A DNA stretch of 64,000 bases from Leuctra nigra (GCA_934045905.1 OW203771.1:21522069-21586068); one strand, 5' to 3'; positions 1-9,744 are shown, counted from the stretch's first letter. The notes: generated by a model not told the origin, from the sequence alone. Numbers and translations are program-made.

Positions 1-262
1 CCCCCTCGCTTTCCTCTGCCATTCTTCGGTTTGTCTCTCTGTCTTTCCTTTGTACTGCCTCTCCCTGAAGTAGCTCCTTAAAGTACTCTTTCCACATTGT
101 TTTTATCTCCTCCGGTCTGTTTGTGAAACCACCATCCTCCTTCTTCATTATGGTTTGAGTCTCCCCCGTATGTCGTTTCGCCTTGATTAGACTGTACAGC
201 AGTCTCTTATTTCCATCAAAGTCTGTCTCCAACCTGTTTGCAAACTCCGGGTTGAATAACGG
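1..262 (-). pseudogene. RTE-like LINE fragment (ORF2, region before RT)
   Basis: Read on the minus strand this stretch is open from about position 262 to the window edge. It encodes a lysine-rich segment with GNKRLLYSLIKAKR, then KEDGGFTNRPEEI, then MWKEYFKELLQGE. This wording (G-N-K-x-L-x-x-x-I-K, then 'W-K-E-Y-F-x-x-L-L') is the linker just before the reverse-transcriptase domain in RTE-type non-LTR retrotransposons. Only part of ORF2 is present, because the frame runs off the left edge and meets a TGA just upstream of position 262. The family is recognised from conserved wording, not by alignment, and the RT core itself is outside the window. Confidence 0.6.
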
Positions 263-600
263 CATTAAATTGTAGATGGCAGCAAGTTGTCAAATAGAAG
301 AGACAGTACTAACTACTAGGTGTGTACAGCAAAGTTGACAATAGTAGTTCACAGCATACCTACAAAGAAACCAGCGAAAATGCTCAAGAAATCCCCCATT
401 AGGGAGTCACCAGAAGCAAGGCAAAGCAGAAAGAAGAAGAGTACGGATCGAATACATTTACTGGAACCTAGACATTGATATTAAAGAATCTAATCTAATG
501 AAATCTACATTTAAAGAATCTTTAAATCTACAATTTAGTATTTATTCTTCTATCAATTTAGGTACACATACATGTACACTGTTGACCGACCTTGGTAATT

Positions 601-784
601 AGACAACATCATAAATTATCTAGTTAGCTCTGCTTTTCAAAAATTTTCATATGCAGTACCGTGATCCAAGTATCTATTATGGTTATGATCCATTGTTGAA
701 AAACCATAATAGATACTTGAATCACGGTACTGCATATGAAATTTTTTGAAAAGCAGAGCTAACTAGATAATTTATGATGTTGTC
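601..784. mobile_element. Hairpin MITE (long inverted repeat)
   Basis: Two arms of about 82 bp (601-682 and 703-784) are near-perfect reverse complements around a 20-bp spacer. The outer ends read AGACAACATCATAAATT and its complement. There is no coding capacity, so it should be a non-autonomous DNA transposon. A decayed relative sits at about 11925-12085 in the transporter 3' region, sharing CTAGTT(A/T)GCTCTGCTTTT. Confidence 0.8.
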
Positions 785-954
785 TATTTGGTTGTTTTCT
801 CTGAGTAGTATCAGCAAAATCAGAGCTATAACTTTTTAAATTTTGGTTCAATTTTGACTCAAGGGAAGAATCAGGAAAAAGATAGTTGTTGACTATACGG
901 AACGGAACCTTCCCAACATTTTTCACTCAACTGAGGAAAACAATAAAACAATCT

Positions 955-1040
955 TAAGGAGGAAGGATGGCTGCAGGAATCGAACCCGGACATCCAGAGT
1001 GCAACTCCGGAGCGATTTTGTTAGAGATGCGAATCGGATT
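955..1040 (-). repeat. tRNA-derived SINE remnant
   Basis: The string GGAATCGAACCCGGACATCC is the reverse complement of a pol III B box and T-arm, followed by the tRNA-like CTCCGGAG segment. It matches the heads of the better SINE copies at 14525-14750 and 51220-51475. It is short and decayed. Confidence 0.5.
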
Positions 1041-1799
1041 GTCCGTTTTTTCCGCTCCATTCTTTGTGCTGTACGAGCATGAAACACAATAATAGTAAAA
1101 AATTCAAGATTTTAGCCCTTTAACTGGTATGCTCTTACGTTTTGGCATTCAACATAAGTAATCTGAAGAAAATATTGATTTTGGATTTTTTTTTCAGCGT
1201 CTCAAAAACTTTTACAGCTTACCAATTTGATAGCCCTATATTCTTATCATAGGTACAAAAATCTGCTTCCTAATCCTAACTCATCCTAAAAATAAAATAG
1301 AAGTTTTACCTCTACCTACCTACCTACCAACAAATTAACTAACTACTAACTAGTTACAGGGTTACAGAGCTTCTGACATCTGATTTGAAATGTTAACATC
1401 AATGTTGTTGTTATTGTTGATGGTTAAATTGTAAGCTGAAAAGTTCAAAGTGATTATACATTGTGACTGAGTAAAATAGCTTCATCAAATATTAATCTAC
1501 TAAAAAATAAGCTTCTAATGTTAATAATTGTAGTGTGAAAATTTAAATAGTTACCTACTACTCCCTGTCCAACGCATGCTTGCAATAGGCAACCATGGCA
1601 CACAGGGTAAACCCAAGGTCATCCCGTAAGATGCTGCAGTGGCATATTTCTCACATAAATTGATGGGGTAAATAAGCCATTTTACAATTTATTGCCAACA
1701 TTATTTTTTTCATTATTTTCTTAGGTAATTTACCTTACCCTGCTGAAAAAACTTTTTTTACAGAAGCTTTCTGTAACGGTTGCAATATTAAAAACACTT

Positions 1800-2455
1800 A
1801 CTACCTCTACACAGGTGCCATTTTATTTCTGTAATGGCACTGTGCCGACTGATTTTGAGCTGCTCTAGAAGTGTTGTACTACCTTGTATCTGCAATGTGG
1901 AGGCACAACGGAGGAGGTTCAAAATTACTCTTTGGGAGCTGACAGACGTTATCTTCTGAGTCTCCCGACGACACAGCAAATGGACTGCGAATCAGTTGAG
2001 AATGAGACGTACACTTTTCAGCAGAGATCTGTAGCAGAAAGTTGTGATCAGGAACAGAAAACTATTTTTAACGAAGCAGTAAGCACCTAGAGGCATTAGT
2101 TGGACCTAGAGTGAAAATTTAAATTTTACACTAAAATTGCACTTCATTTCTTCCCTATTCTGCCTACACACAACTAAACTACCTTACCTACAGATGCAAT
2201 TTAATTTATAAATGTAATAACAACTGTGTCAACTGATTTTGAACAGCTCTAGAAGTGTAATTACTAATTTTACCTTTTATCTGCAATGTGGATGTGCAAC
2301 GGAGGAGGCTCAAATTTACTCTTTGTCTTCCGACAAACCAGCAAATGGACACGAGTCAGTGGAGAATGAGATGTAAACCTTCCGCAGAGATCTGTAGCAG
2401 AAAGTTCCGATCAGAAAAAGAAGACAATTTCAACAAAGTAAATTCTAGAGAATCT
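1800..2455 (+). repeat. Tandemly duplicated exon-like module
   Basis: Two diverged direct copies (about 1805-2090 and 2165-2455, offset ~360 bp) share CTGCAATGTGGA, CAACGGAGGAGG, CAGCAAATGGAC, AGAGATCTGTAGCAGAAAGT and other blocks. Each starts after a C/T-rich ...ACAG and ends at a donor-like GTAAGC or GTAAAT. In copy 1 the frame through LQCGGTTEEVQNYSL stays open to the donor-like site. In copy 2 the same frame has stops. This looks like a duplicated exon with one decayed copy, or a duplicated piece of an unknown repeat. No protein family is recognised. Confidence 0.35.
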
Positions 2456-3038
2456 TCAATTGCTCTTAAAATGTATAATAGTAGGGTTGGGATTCGATTT
2501 GCTTTTCTAAATCGATGTCAAAGTGAAAATTTCGACATCAAATCGAAACAATTTCGACATCGAAATTACGGTGAAATATGGCAACATTGCAGTTTGCGCC
2601 TGGCCAAAGCCAAGGCCATGCGTCTAGCGCGAGAGAAATCCCTTTCCCATCCCCTTGCGGAAACAAAAAGGACAAGGAAATGATTGAAGTGAAGTATTTT
2701 TTAGTTTGGAATATACTGCAAACATTTATTTATGTAAAATTGAACAATTAATGTCATATTTCGTCTCAAATCCATTTGCAAATTCGTGGCTTTAGAACAC
2801 TTTTTGCGGCCGGGTCTATCCGCACGAAAATTTTCGTGAAATCTACGAAAATTCTCGTGCAACTGTCATCCTGTCAGCCTATGTATCAGCTGATCACGAA
2901 TATTTTCGTACGTAGGTAGCTGTCATCTGACAGCTGATCACGATTATTTTCGTGCAACAACTGTCATCTGGCATCTTAAAGGCATTTTGTGCTGAATCCT
3001 CACGAATATTTGTGTTTATAATTGGTTTTACCATTTTC

Positions 3039-3282
3039 CCCATGCAGACAGGCGTCGCGACGCCTTTATGACGCTCTGAGCAGTCTTATTAAGCAATAGT
3101 TTCAGTTTCAGTTTATTGTTCCATCTCACAATATTAGATCAGATCAGATTGTTTATTGTCAACTTAGAAAATATATTATAAACTACTACTCATTATTATC
3201 TATTATGAAACTGCGTGCGTATCATCTACATTGCCTAGTATCATATTCATTGCACGCAAAGTCACCCATGCAGACAGGCGTC
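3039..3282 (-). mobile_element. Short reverse-oriented LINE tail fragment
   Basis: The 18-bp string CCCATGCAGACAGGCGTC occurs at 3039-3056 and again at 3265-3282. Between them, in reverse orientation, is a copy of the LINE 3' tail (TTTCAGTTTCAGTTTATTG at 3099 on, the complement of the CAATAAACTGAAACTGAAA type of end seen at 9345-9364). This fits a 5'-truncated insertion of a related LINE with its own target duplication. About 40 bp lie between the left repeat and the tail, so the boundary is not clean. Confidence 0.45.
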
Positions 3283-3615
3283 ACAGTCGTCACGACAATT
3301 TGAATTGTATAATGTATAGGTACTATCCCTACATATTAAATTAAAATTGTAATAATATTTCTTGGAGATGTACCTAGTTAGAACTATAATAAATTAAAAT
3401 ATTTCTGCACAAGAAAGACATCAGAATAACTACTCTCAAATAATTAAAGATGGCGGCAGGCCAGTAAAACCTACAACAGTGCTCGTAGTTTTATATTCTT
3501 AAAAATAGTCTATAACAAAGTGTGTGTGTTACTAATAAGATTTACAGTTTAACGTATTAATATAGTTTATTTCAACCAATTTATTTAGTGCAAAACTGTA
3601 TAGAATAGTGCAAAT

Positions 3616-5997
3616 ATGACGAACAATACCTGCCAAAACTGGACCCCACTGAGCCCAGGGCTGCAGTACGCCATTGATTTCAATGTGCCCAGCAACCAAA
3701 TTGCAATCAACACAGTGCTGGTACATGAAGTGAATTATTTAAGGGCCAAACTTTTATCGTTTATTAAAGATAAGGAAGAGGAATCAAGAGAATTAAGGAG
3801 TTTAATAGATCAAAGCACACGAGGTCACATTGCCACAACTGACCAGCAGACGGCACCACCGTGCAACGCAGGAAATAGTACCTTGGCTGGACAGCAGGTT
3901 GATCTCAGCGGATCAGTCGATACTAATGTGTCGCTTGGTCGTCAGACGGCACCACCGAGCAGAGATTTCCGCGGGGCTACTAACAACGCCAGCTATAGTT
4001 CCTCAATCGGGCGACAGGAACCGGGTAATAGTGCTTCGTTTGGCCGACAGCTGGCACCGTCGCACAGCAGTGATCTCAGTAAATCATCAAATAGTGAGTC
4101 GCTTGGTCGCCAGACGGCACCATCGAGCAGAGATTTCCGCGGGGCTACTAACAACGCCAGCTATAGTTCCTCAATCGGGCGACAGGAAGCGGGAAATAGT
4201 GCTTCGTTTGGCCGACAGCTGGCACCGTCGCGCAGCAGTGATCTCAGTAAATCATCCAATAGTGAGTCGCTTGGTCGCCAGACGGCACCATCGAGCAGAG
4301 ATTTCCGCGGGGCTACTAACAACGCCAGCTATAGTTCCTCAATCGGGCGACATGAACCGGGTAATAGTGCTTCGTTTGGCCGACAGCTGGCACCGTCGCG
4401 CAGCAGTGATCTCAGTAAATCATCCAATAGTGAGTCGCTTGGTCGTCAGACGGCACCATCGAGCAGAGATTTCCGCGGGGCTACTAACAACGCCAGCTAT
4501 AGTTCCTCAATCGGGCGACAGGAAGCGGGAAATAGTGCTTCGTTTGGCCGACAGCTGGCACCGTCGCGCAGCAGTGATCTCAGTAAATCATCCAATAGTG
4601 AGTCCTTTGGTCGTCAGACGGCACCACCGAGCAGAGATTTCCGCGGGACTACTAACAACGCCGGCTATAGTTCCTCAATCGGACGACAGGAAGCAGGTAA
4701 TAGTGCTTGGGTTGGTCATCATACGGCACCACAGCGCAGCGATTTCCGTCTGGCTACCAACTTTGCCGGCTATAACTCCTCACTTGGAGAACAGAAAACA
4801 CCACCTCACAGTGCGGCCACCTATGGACACGGGAAAATGGTTGACCAACAGACTGCATCCTCGCGAAGTGTAACAACCAATGCTACCAACTGCCACATTC
4901 CACATAAAGCAAACACAGTAACGGAAGTCCAAGGGAATCTCTTTGATGTTCACCAATCCATTCCCCTTGCACATTGTATTTCGGCCGACCTTGCAATGAA
5001 AAAAGGAATAGCGCTTGATTTTAGACACAAATTTGGCGGTACGGAGGCTTTAAGACGACAAAATCCAGCGGTTGGAAAAGCCCTTATCCAGCATAGCAAC
5101 GGACGAGTGATCTTTCATCTTGTTACGAAGATGAACCGCTATGACAAGCCCACTCCCAGAGCCATAGCCGATTCCCTGAGGCATCTTGTGTTCCACTGCA
5201 GGATGCTGGGAATCCATCACATAGCTATGCCACAAATAGCGTGTGGAAAGGACAGACAGCTCTGGTCTCTCGTAAAAACTATTGTGCAGGATGTCTTCAG
5301 AAACTCTGGGGTGCACATAACAGTATTCTCCCTCCCTCAAAAGCCCAGAGACATCAACACTCTTGATTTTACCCTCCAAACCAATCCCATGAAGCCGGAC
5401 AAGCCAGAATCAACAGACAATACGCTCCTATCAGCACCAGCGACAACATCTGCGCATGCGTCAGCGGCAACATCTGCACCAACGCAAACGTCAAACCCCG
5501 CTATGCAAACTGATTCTGCCGAAGCATTCGCTGTGCAATTGCTAGAGTGGCAACTGCCCACACAGACTGCAAATGACAACGTGAAGTCACCATTTCCAGA
5601 CACAAGAGTGACGTCACCTGCGCAAGGACCTTCTGGCATACCGGCAGCAGGTGCAATCTCAAGCAACAACATACCACCAGTCAGCCCGCCACTCAAACCA
5701 CCAGGCGCCGCACCAGAGAGCCCTCCAGTGAGCCAAAGCGAGAAGCAGACAACACCGCGAGCAGAGAAGCCTGAGGCGAGGAAAACTTCAGCTGCATCTA
5801 CCACAACCTCTGCAATACGAGTCTCCGCGGGAAAGACACTTCAAGCCCCAGCAGTGAACGAAGCTAGTGAAAAAGCCAAGATTGCCAAAATCAAACAAAC
5901 AGCCCAAGGGCAAGGGGCAATAAAAAAGGCAACTGTATCCCCAATTATACGAATGAGTCAGCGTCCGTCAAAACCAAAAACATTAACTTCGTACTGA
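3616..5997 (+). CDS. LINE ORF1 protein with repeat array and TARG1-like macrodomain
   Basis: A 793-residue protein. Residues about 30-80 are acidic and coiled-coil-like. Residues about 106-400 are a Ser/Arg/Gln-rich array of a 56-residue unit built around GRQTAP, GRQEAGN and GRQLAPS. Residues about 434-575 match the OARD1/TARG1 macrodomain (ADP-ribosyl-acyl hydrolase): AHCISADLAMKKGIA, FGGTEAL, FHLVTK, then MPQIACGKD. The two catalytic residues of human TARG1 (Lys84, Asp125) correspond to Lys505 in LVTK and Asp546 in CGKD, with the same spacing of 41. The C-terminal 200 residues are Pro/Ser/Thr-rich with a basic end. There is no CCHC knuckle. Known family role: removing ADP-ribose from acidic residues. 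A function in the LINE particle is inferred. The ATG at 3616 follows stops and lies in context AATATGACG. Confidence 0.85.
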   Translation: MTNNTCQNWTPLSPGLQYAIDFNVPSNQIAINTVLVHEVNYLRAKLLSFIKDKEEESRELRSLIDQSTRGHIATTDQQTAPPCNAGNSTLAGQQVDLSGSVDTNVSLGRQTAPPSRDFRGATNNASYSSSIGRQEPGNSASFGRQLAPSHSSDLSKSSNSESLGRQTAPSSRDFRGATNNASYSSSIGRQEAGNSASFGRQLAPSRSSDLSKSSNSESLGRQTAPSSRDFRGATNNASYSSSIGRHEPGNSASFGRQLAPSRSSDLSKSSNSESLGRQTAPSSRDFRGATNNASYSSSIGRQEAGNSASFGRQLAPSRSSDLSKSSNSESFGRQTAPPSRDFRGTTNNAGYSSSIGRQEAGNSAWVGHHTAPQRSDFRLATNFAGYNSSLGEQKTPPHSAATYGHGKMVDQQTASSRSVTTNATNCHIPHKANTVTEVQGNLFDVHQSIPLAHCISADLAMKKGIALDFRHKFGGTEALRRQNPAVGKALIQHSNGRVIFHLVTKMNRYDKPTPRAIADSLRHLVFHCRMLGIHHIAMPQIACGKDRQLWSLVKTIVQDVFRNSGVHITVFSLPQKPRDINTLDFTLQTNPMKPDKPESTDNTLLSAPATTSAHASAATSAPTQTSNPAMQTDSAEAFAVQLLEWQLPTQTANDNVKSPFPDTRVTSPAQGPSGIPAAGAISSNNIPPVSPPLKPPGAAPESPPVSQSEKQTTPRAEKPEARKTSAASTTTSAIRVSAGKTLQAPAVNEASEKAKIAKIKQTAQGQGAIKKATVSPIIRMSQRPSKPKTLTSY
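3933..4772 (+). repeat. 168-bp in-frame tandem repeat inside ORF1
   Basis: Copies begin at 3933, 4101, 4269, 4437 and 4605, each at (G)CTTGGTCG(T/C)CAGACG or close to it. The period is 168 bp, or 56 codons, so copy number can change without breaking the frame. The first four copies are nearly identical and the fifth is diverged. Each unit contains three shorter sub-repeats (GRQ-x-AP / GRQ-x-AG), which suggests an older expansion of an ~18-residue motif. Confidence 0.92.
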
Positions 5998-8900
5998 CCC
6001 AAATACCCTGTCATAATCAATCACAATACATTGAAACCCAAAATACATACAGAAAACAACAGAAAAAACAACACACAAAACGCACGATCACAACATAAAA
6101 CACAACACAAACAAAATACACAGTCCATAAACACAGAATTAATTTCAAAGCAAAATAAAATTAAGAAAAATGAAACAAATTTGAAAACAATTAACATAAT
6201 GCATCAAAACATTCAAGCCTTAAAAACCTCAAAAACGGGACTAGAAACTTTTTTAGATGACAGGGATGACCAGGGGAAACAAGTAGATGTTATCTGCCTC
6301 ACAGAGCATTGGTTAAACAGCGAAAACTTAAAAGCGACTGAAATATGCAACTATAAACTTATAAATGATTTCAGTAGATCAATTCTTAAACATGGAGGGA
6401 CAGCTATATTTTTAAACACAAAATTAATTAAATATGCGAAGGCAAGAAATGACATAACCAAACTAAGCAAAGAACAAGACATTGAATTAGCTGCAATAGA
6501 AATAAACTGCGAAGTGAACAATAGACACTTAATAATTATATCTGTTTATAGATCCCCCCTGGGAAACATAAATAATTTTATGGGCATACTTGAACAACTC
6601 CTACAAAAAGTCACCTCTGAAAAGAAAAGTGTAATATTAACGGGAGACCTAAATATAGATACAGCCCACAAATCAAACGATTGCGACAACCTAAAGAATT
6701 TAATAACGGCATACGGAATGAAATTAACAATTAGAGAATCAACCAGAATTGATTTAAGATTCCATACAGAAAAAACCATCGATAACATTGCGACAAATCT
6801 CCCTAAAAACCTTTACAGCACGGAAGTGACAGAAAACAATCTATCTGATCACAAAGCGCAATTCATTTCAATAAAAGTAAATACAAAAATCTATCCCCCA
6901 AACAAAAGAATTAAAACCAGAAAATTAAATGAAGAAAACACAACAATTTTTATCGACATGCTAGACAAAATATCCTGGAACGAAATTTATAGTACGGTTG
7001 ATCCAAATGAAAAATATAATAAGTTCGAAGCAATGTTAACAAGTACTTTTGACCAATGTTTTCCAATAAAAGATGTAAAAATAAATCATAAATTTATAAA
7101 ACAAGAATGGATAACATCGGGAATCAGAACATCGGCAAAAAATTTAAAATGCTTATATGACTTACTCATTCACTACAAATCGGAAACGATAAAAAAACAA
7201 TACAAATCTTACAAAAAAATATACAAAAAAACAGTTAGGGCTGCAAAAAGGAAAACAATAAATAAAAAGATTACTGAGAGAACAGGAAGTGACAGAACGA
7301 AGGTGATATGGGAAATAGTTAAAAAACATACAAATAATACAAAAATTAAAGGAACAAAAAACTTGATTCTGAAAAAAGACAACCTGACTGTAACGGATCC
7401 AGAGAAAGTAGCTAATATTATAAATGAAGATTTTGCAACCATTGGCCAAAAAATTGCCTCGTCAATGACCCCGAGGTCAAATGAATTCTATACTCACTTA
7501 GTAAAAGCAAAGAAACCAATTAACTCCTTTTTTATGGACAGCACGTCAGAAACAGAGATAATATATATTGCTGGAAAGCTTAAAAACAAAAAATCGGCTG
7601 GAATAGACAATATACCCACTTGCATCCTTAAAAAAGTTATCATAAAGCTGGCCAAAACATTAGCACATATTTTCAACGAATGCATCAATCAAGGAACTTT
7701 CCCAGAGCGATTAAAAATTGCCAAAATTATACCAATATTTAAAAAGGGAGACAAGAAGCTTACAGAAAACTATAGACCCATATCACTCCTACCTTCAGTG
7801 TCAAAAATATTTGAAAAAATTATTCACATAAGAATGACATCATACTTTGAAAGAGAACAGCTTCTTTCGGACAGCCAAAATGGATTCAGAAAAAACCGGT
7901 CAACAAACACTACAATCGACCAATTCATTCAAAACACTGTACAGGGACTAGAGCGAAAGGACCAAACACTTGGAGTCTTTTGTGATCTATCGAAGGCTTT
8001 CGATAGTGTCAATCATTCAATAATGTTAGCCAAACTAGAGTACTATGGAATTAGAGGATCTGCATTACAGCTACTAAAATCATACACTGAAAATAGAGTA
8101 CAAAAAGTCGAATTAACATATATAAATGAAAATAATATTGAATTAAAACTTCTGTCAAATGCACAATCTATAACTAGTGGAGTTCCACAGGGATCCATAC
8201 TTGGACCACTACTATTTATCATATATATAAACGACTTTCCACAAACAGTGAGCCCTTCTGAAATATATGCTGATGACACAAATATCACAATAACGGGAAA
8301 AACAAAACAAACCCTTGAACAAAATGCACAAAATACACTAGCAAAGGCAACAACATGGTTTGGAGACAATTACTTGCAAATTCAAGAGGAAAAAACAAAT
8401 TTCATTCATTTCAAACTAAAAAATAATATTAACTCCAGCCCACTAAAAATAAATATGCCAAAAAATAACTATGTAAGCGAATTAAAAGAAGTAGAAGAAA
8501 CAAAATTCCTGGGGATAATCATTGATAAAAATCTTAACTGGAAGAGTCATTGTAAACAACTTCAAAAGAAACTCCACTCGTCTTACTTCTCCTTAAAAAC
8601 TATAATCGATCTGACTAACACCAACGTAGCCAAATTAGTATATTATGCAAATATAGAATCCCATCTAAGATACGGCATACAGTTTTGGGGAAACTCCACT
8701 GAGGCGCACAAAATATTTACGTTGCAGAGAAAAGCTATTCGAGTTCTTTTTGGTTTAAAATACAAAAATAATTCTTTTATCAAACCAGATTGTAAAAAAC
8801 ATTTCATCAAACATCAAATATTAACCTTGCCTTGCTTATTTATTTGGGAATCAATAATATCAATAATGTTTATAAAAAATAAAGATGAACTAGTACAAAA

Positions 8901-9126
8901 CAGAGACTTACACAACCACAACACTAGACAATGCAACAACATACACGTAGAGTCACTCAGAACAAATTGTACTCAAAACAATTCCATGTACATAAAAACT
9001 AAATTATTTAATGCCTTGCCCAAGGAAATAAGAGAAATTAGTAAATACGAACTATTTAAGAATAAACTAAGACAATTATTAATAGAAAAAGCATATTACT
9101 CAATAGACGAATTCTTGAATGATTAA
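5998..9126 (+). CDS. LINE ORF2: APE endonuclease and reverse transcriptase
   Basis: The frame is open from directly after the ORF1 TGA (5995-5997) to the stop at 9126. The first in-frame ATG is at 6199, giving 975 residues. The N-terminal APE-type endonuclease shows NIMHQNIQ, TEHW (Glu about residue 36 from that ATG), VYRSP, LTGDLNID, TIDNIA and SDH (about 217). The RT shows SKAFDSVNH, SGVPQGSILGPLLF and the catalytic YADD at about residue 690. No RNase H is seen. The 67 codons between the TGA and the ATG are Asn/Lys/Gln-rich with no ATG. Translation may start by reinitiation at 6199 or by UGA readthrough from ORF1; the sequence alone does not decide. Base use is very A-rich compared with ORF1. 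Confidence 0.9.
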   Translation, partial: PKYPVIINHNTLKPKIHTENNRKNNTQNARSQHKTQHKQNTQSINTELISKQNKIKKNETNLKTINIMHQNIQALKTSKTGLETFLDDRDDQGKQVDVICLTEHWLNSENLKATEICNYKLINDFSRSILKHGGTAIFLNTKLIKYAKARNDITKLSKEQDIELAAIEINCEVNNRHLIIISVYRSPLGNINNFMGILEQLLQKVTSEKKSVILTGDLNIDTAHKSNDCDNLKNLITAYGMKLTIRESTRIDLRFHTEKTIDNIATNLPKNLYSTEVTENNLSDHKAQFISIKVNTKIYPPNKRIKTRKLNEENTTIFIDMLDKISWNEIYSTVDPNEKYNKFEAMLTSTFDQCFPIKDVKINHKFIKQEWITSGIRTSAKNLKCLYDLLIHYKSETIKKQYKSYKKIYKKTVRAAKRKTINKKITERTGSDRTKVIWEIVKKHTNNTKIKGTKNLILKKDNLTVTDPEKVANIINEDFATIGQKIASSMTPRSNEFYTHLVKAKKPINSFFMDSTSETEIIYIAGKLKNKKSAGIDNIPTCILKKVIIKLAKTLAHIFNECINQGTFPERLKIAKIIPIFKKGDKKLTENYRPISLLPSVSKIFEKIIHIRMTSYFEREQLLSDSQNGFRKNRSTNTTIDQFIQNTVQGLERKDQTLGVFCDLSKAFDSVNHSIMLAKLEYYGIRGSALQLLKSYTENRVQKVELTYINENNIELKLLSNAQSITSGVPQGSILGPLLFIIYINDFPQTVSPSEIYADDTNITITGKTKQTLEQNAQNTLAKATTWFGDNYLQIQEEKTNFIHFKLKNNINSSPLKINMPKNNYVSELKEVEETKFLGIIIDKNLNWKSHCKQLQKKLHSSYFSLKTIIDLTNTNVAKLVYYANIESHLRYGIQFWGNSTEAHKIFTLQRKAIRVLFGLKYKNNSFIKPDCKKHFIKHQILTLPCLFIWESIISIMFIKNKDELVQNRDLHNHNTRQCNNIHVESLRTNCTQNNSMYIKTKLFNALPKEIREISKYELFKNKLRQLLIEKAYYSIDEFLND

Positions 9127-9744
9127 TGTATAGTAAACTAGGAAATCGATATTTTTATTTTTTATTTTAAGAATGTTTTAAATTCCCAATATTAGAATCT
9201 AAGTACATGTATAATAAAAAAATGTACTTAGAAATAGACTTTCCTTAATACCCTTATAAAGAGAGAATTAACTCTCAAGGGTCATGTTTTAAACAGACAA
9301 ATGTATCTACCTACATATTGTATTGTAAAAACAAATTGGAAATAAACTGAAACTGAAACTGAAACAGCATTTTTGCATTTTATTCGTAAGCCAGCTGTTC
9401 ACGCACGAAAATATTTCGTGAGCTGTCACTGTCAGTTTGACAGTTCATACACGAAAATTTTCGTGCCCCACGAAAATTTTGGTGTGGATAGCCACTTCGT
9501 ACTAGGCATTATGCAGGAAGGGCAGAAGCAAGGCAGCCGCAGAAGTAGGCCAGCTGATCTTGTTGCACTGTTGCCAGATCTCCTTTTGGGCGCGAAATTT
9601 CAAACATTTAAGATACAAAAACGATGTCAATCGATTTTTCGATTTAGATATTCAGATCGATGTCAAATCGAAAGTTAAAATCCATTCGACATCGATGTCA
9701 AATCGAAATATCGATGTCAAGTCCCAACCCTATATAATAGTAGG

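Larger units (their letters stand above)
3290..9365 (+). mobile_element. Full-length LINE with macrodomain ORF1 (CR1/Jockey-group type)
   Basis: This non-LTR retrotransposon has two long ORFs: ORF1 (3616-5997) with a macrodomain, and ORF2 with APE endonuclease and reverse transcriptase (ending 9126). The 3' end has AATAAA at about 9340 and closes with a (ACTGAA)n-like tail at 9344-9365 instead of a long poly(A). The 5' boundary is not defined; the UTR starts after the reverse LINE fragment near 3283 or further left. Both ORFs are uninterrupted apart from the single stop between them, so the copy is young. The 'SGVPQGS...YADDTN' RT and APE endonuclease place it in the CR1/Jockey group. The exact clade would need a tree. 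Confidence 0.85.
2812..9493. mobile_element. Inner inverted-repeat element inside the hAT element
   Basis: The left end is GGTCTATCCGCACGAAAAT (2812 on) and the right end, read in reverse, is GGCTATCCACACCAAAATT (9493 back). Both are followed by palindromic CACGAAAATTTTCGTG blocks and CTGTCA/TGACAG motifs. The terminal match is about 27 bp with a few differences. No target duplication was resolved. This is a second MITE-type layer between the hAT ends and the LINE. Confidence 0.6.
2482..9732. mobile_element. hAT-type non-autonomous element carrying nested insertions
   Basis: The terminal inverted repeats are TAGGGTTGGGA (2482) and TCCCAACCCTA (ending 9732). They are flanked by the perfect 8-bp target duplication TATAATAG at 2474-2481 and 9733-9740. 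An 8-bp duplication and a TAGGG terminus are typical of hAT transposons. Behind the ends both arms carry repeated TCGAT/GACATCGA motifs and a shared TGGCAACA(T/G)TGCA block. No transposase is seen. The original element was probably short. Most of the 7.25 kb is a later inverted-repeat insertion that itself holds a LINE. Confidence 0.85.

Noticed and set aside
3830..4873. A 347-codon open frame overlapping ORF1 in another frame, rich in RRHHRAEI repeats
   Set aside because: It is the +1-type shadow of the 168-bp repeat array; it stays open only because the repeat unit lacks stops in that frame. It has no domain.
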